From Nitrospirales bacterium (GTDB lineage: Bacteria > Nitrospirota > Nitrospiria > Nitrospirales > UBA8639): 64,000 nucleotides of DNA. The DNA lies in contig BQIV01000022.1 in NCBI GenBank assembly GCA_021604005.1, positions 1-64,000 of the forward strand, read 5' to 3'. Of the stretch, positions 61,758 through 64,000 are shown one piece after another. Position numbers and translations under genes: made by a program. The notes under the pieces are model-generated. The model saw only the letters and a program-made list of their open reading frames with translations, did not search any database and was not told where the DNA came from. Every line of letters begins with the position of its first letter. Within the stretch, counting starts at the first letter, position 1.

Positions 61758-64000
61758 TCAGCGCGAGCGTGTCTGACTCGCTGCCCGTTGTTGTCTGACC
61801 CACTTTTCTATCTCGACGATAAAATAACTCCCCAGCCCAATCCCAATAATAGGCACCCACGTTTCCAACCCTATCGGGGCCGTATGAAAGAGAAAATTCA
61901 TAGAAGGAGCATAGGTAAACAACAATTGCAGGGTAATCATGATAAGGACTCCCCCTGTCACCCATGGATTACTGAATACACCCAGTTGAAACATAGGTCG
62001 TTGCAAAGAACGACAATTAAAGAGATACAATAACTCGACCATCACAAACACATTAACCGCGGTAGTCCTTGCTTCCTCAAGCGTATCCCCTCTGGCTTGT
62101 ACCCACAGAAACATTCCAAACGCACCGACGAGGAGGAGTGTCCCAACCAGAAGAATTCGCCACACCAACTCACCGGTCAGTAACGGACGCTTGGGATCGC
62201 GTGGAGGACGCACCATAATACCCGCCTCCTTGGGCTCAAAGACCAACATGAGTCCTAGCGCCACAGCAGTCGTCATATTGATCCAAAGAATTTGCACAGG
62301 AAGAATCGGAAGGGCCAATCCGGCACCAATTGCGGCCAAAATCACCAGTCCTTCTCCCAAATTCGTCGGAAGGGTCCAGATAATAAACTTGGTCAAGTTG
62401 TCAAATACCCCTCGGCCTTCTTCCACCGCCGCTTCAATCGAGGCAAAATTGTCATCCGTCAGAATCATATCCGCAGCTTCCTTGGCCACCTCAGTACCAC
62501 CTCGTCCCATCGCCACCCCAACATCGGCCTGTTTGAGTGCTGGGGCATCATTGACCCCATCCCCTGTCATTGCAACAATGTGCCCTCGAGCCTGCAACGC
62601 GTCAACTATTCGAAGTTTCTGCTCTGGTGCAACCCGAGCAAAGACTATAGTCTCGTTCACGTTATCCGGTAATTGGGTTACCGGATACGCGGCCAAGTCA
62701 GAACCTGTCATGATTCTTGGTCCTTCACCATTGATGACCGTTGCCCTATCGAGTCCAATTTCCTGCGCAATGGCCTTCGCCGTGACGGCATGATCACCGG
62801 TAATCATTTTGACGGCGATCCCTGCACTTTGACAGGCGTGCGCCGCTCGAATGGCTTCGGAGCGAGGAGGGTCCATCATGCCTTGGAGGCCAAGCCATGT
62901 CAGTCCGGACAGATGCCGGGCTGGATCAAGTGTGTCGGTCTCTGGAGAAACTATTCTCTTCGCAAATCCTAAAAGGCGAAGGCCACATTCCCCGAATATC
63001 TGAGCATGCTGGGAGATCGTTTCCAAATCACAAGGCCGTTCCCTCCCGTCTGGGCCTAGTTCCTGAGTACACAAACTCAATACCTTTTCCATCGCTCCTT
63101 TCATGTAGATGACCTTTGAAGAATTATCAATCCTGTGGTGAAGGGTTGCCATATACTGTCGTTGGGATTCGAAGGGAATAACATCGACGCGGATAGAGTG
63201 TTTGGAGACTTCCCATTCATCAAGCCCGGCCTTCTGAGCAGCCGCCAGTAACGCCCCTTCGGTTGGATCACCTACAATCATCCACTGGTTATCCCGATCC
63301 ATCAATTGTGTGTCATTGCAGAGCATCCCAGCGAGAAGGCACTCCCGGAGTGCGGTGGCCTTTTCCAGGTCAATAGATTTCCCATCGTGGCTGATATCTC
63401 CCATCGGTTCATATCCTGTCCCGCTCACTTCAAATTCTTGCCCCCCGGCTAAGATAGCCTGCACAGTCATTTGGTTTTCTGTCAGTGTGCCTGTTTTATC
63501 CGAACAAATCACCGTAGTACTGCCCAAGGTTTCCACTGCGGGGAGTTTGCGTATGAGCACATGCCGCTTCGCCATGCGATTGACGCCGATAGCTAAGGTA
63601 ATGGTCACGGCAGCAGGAAGCCCTTCGGGAATGGCACCCACTGCTAAGGCCACAGCGGCCATGAACATCTCAACGACTGGCTGCCCCCACCACACCCCGA
63701 TACCGAAGGTGACGGCAGCTAATCCCAGGATGACTACGGTTAAAATCTTGCTGAAGTGAGCAATCTTTTTCGTCAGTGGGGTAGCAATATCGGTTGCACT
63801 CCCAATGAGCTGATGAATGCGCCCGATTTCGGTGACAGGCCCCGTGCCTACAGCCACGCCAACTCCTTGGCCATAGGTCACGAGCGTTCCTGAATAGACC
63901 ATGTTACGACGATCGGCTAGGGCGGTATCAGGAGATAACAACGATTCCTCTTTGACGACTGGCACAGATTCTCCAGTTAAAGCCGATTCATCAACTTGTA
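61758..64000 (-). CDS. P-type cation-transporting ATPase (P2 type), N-terminus cut by the window
   Basis: The frame is open to the right edge, with about 747 residues visible. Actuator motif TGESVPV lies at the very edge, preceded by VDESAL. Then come the membrane motif AVGAIPEGLPAAVTITLAIG, phosphorylation site ICSDKTGTLTENQMTVQ, hinge MTGDGVNDAPALKQADVGVA, and four C-terminal helices. PEGLPA and six further helices place it with Ca2+/Na+/K+-type P2 ATPases (PMA1/Ca-ATPase-like), not with copper P1B pumps. The exact ion is not certain. The missing N-terminal part lies beyond 64000. Confidence 0.92.
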   Translation of the reverse strand, partial: QVDESALTGESVPVVKEESLLSPDTALADRRNMVYSGTLVTYGQGVGVAVGTGPVTEIGRIHQLIGSATDIATPLTKKIAHFSKILTVVILGLAAVTFGIGVWWGQPVVEMFMAAVALAVGAIPEGLPAAVTITLAIGVNRMAKRHVLIRKLPAVETLGSTTVICSDKTGTLTENQMTVQAILAGGQEFEVSGTGYEPMGDISHDGKSIDLEKATALRECLLAGMLCNDTQLMDRDNQWMIVGDPTEGALLAAAQKAGLDEWEVSKHSIRVDVIPFESQRQYMATLHHRIDNSSKVIYMKGAMEKVLSLCTQELGPDGRERPCDLETISQHAQIFGECGLRLLGFAKRIVSPETDTLDPARHLSGLTWLGLQGMMDPPRSEAIRAAHACQSAGIAVKMITGDHAVTAKAIAQEIGLDRATVINGEGPRIMTGSDLAAYPVTQLPDNVNETIVFARVAPEQKLRIVDALQARGHIVAMTGDGVNDAPALKQADVGVAMGRGGTEVAKEAADMILTDDNFASIEAAVEEGRGVFDNLTKFIIWTLPTNLGEGLVILAAIGAGLALPILPVQILWINMTTAVALGLMLVFEPKEAGIMVRPPRDPKRPLLTGELVWRILLVGTLLLVGAFGMFLWVQARGDTLEEARTTAVNVFVMVELLYLFNCRSLQRPMFQLGVFSNPWVTGGVLIMITLQLLFTYAPSMNFLFHTAPIGLETWVPIIGIGLGSYFIVEIEKWVRQQRAASQTRSR

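Noticed and set aside
1-64000. CRISPR array, tRNA, rRNA or prophage
   Set aside because: Read for regular spacer repeats, clover-leaf-like genes and phage genes on both strands; none could be supported.

Overview
The window looks like a chromosomal segment from a Nitrospira-like bacterium (phylum Nitrospirota). This is an inference from gene content, not from a marker gene. The content includes many small c-type cytochromes, cupredoxins, a very large multicopper oxidase, a molybdenum-cofactor/Tat/multihaem-cytochrome operon, many double-domain universal stress proteins, and a GC content that looks close to 50 %. No rRNA, tRNA or CRISPR array was seen.

Layout. (1) 1-131: end of an IS30-type transposase. 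(2) 264-7466, minus strand: Cus-type Cu(I)/Ag(I) efflux operon (small His-rich exported protein, TolC-like channel, CusB, CusA, TPR lipoprotein, hypothetical). (3) 7817-15917, minus strand: one long operon of DegP-like protease, TatC, MoaB/Mog, Mrp ATPase, MoeA, MobB, a six-haem NapC/NirT-like cytochrome and an ABC-2 exporter. It fits cofactor supply, Tat export and electron transfer for a periplasmic molybdoenzyme encoded elsewhere. (4) 16658-21101: orphan rod-protein-like gene, zinc-type dehydrogenase, outer-membrane barrel, FNR-like regulator and a DUF3365 haem protein, with one copy of an inverted-repeat element. (5) 21220-30753, minus strand: a cupredoxin-like protein, a 1635-residue multicopper oxidase with permuted copper motifs, a sigma-54 activator plus receiver protein, and a small cytochrome. 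(6) 31267-61468: a stress and redox island with three tandem cytochromes, PCMT, CbpA/CbpM, two persulfide/rhodanese enzymes, seven tandem-Usp proteins, CBS and macro proteins, a PAS kinase/NtrC pair, Hsp20, further cytochromes and cupredoxin, a K+-channel-like pore, and two broken genes (antiporter, multihaem cytochrome). (7) 57891-60098: SGNH hydrolase and methyltransferase. (8) 61758-64000: the larger part of a P-type cation ATPase that runs off the window.

How the parts may work together. At least eight intergenic sites match the sigma-54 -24/-12 promoter (TGG-N10-GCT or close). They lie in the correct orientation upstream of the multicopper oxidase, its own activator operon, cytochromes, the macro/Usp pair, other Usp genes and Hsp20. 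The strongest hypothesis from this window is therefore one sigma-54-dependent copper/redox/dormancy regulon, built from the oxidase locus and the Usp-cytochrome island and controlled by one or both of the encoded sigma-54 activators (27648-29054 and 47220-48593). The oxidase has the size and copper-site arrangement that I associate with MofA/McoA/MnxG-type putative manganese oxidases; its substrate cannot be read from sequence.

Mobile DNA is shown by two copies of an element with GGGCACC-type termini, a 435-bp inverted-repeat element inserted in the antiporter gene, and the IS30 remnant.
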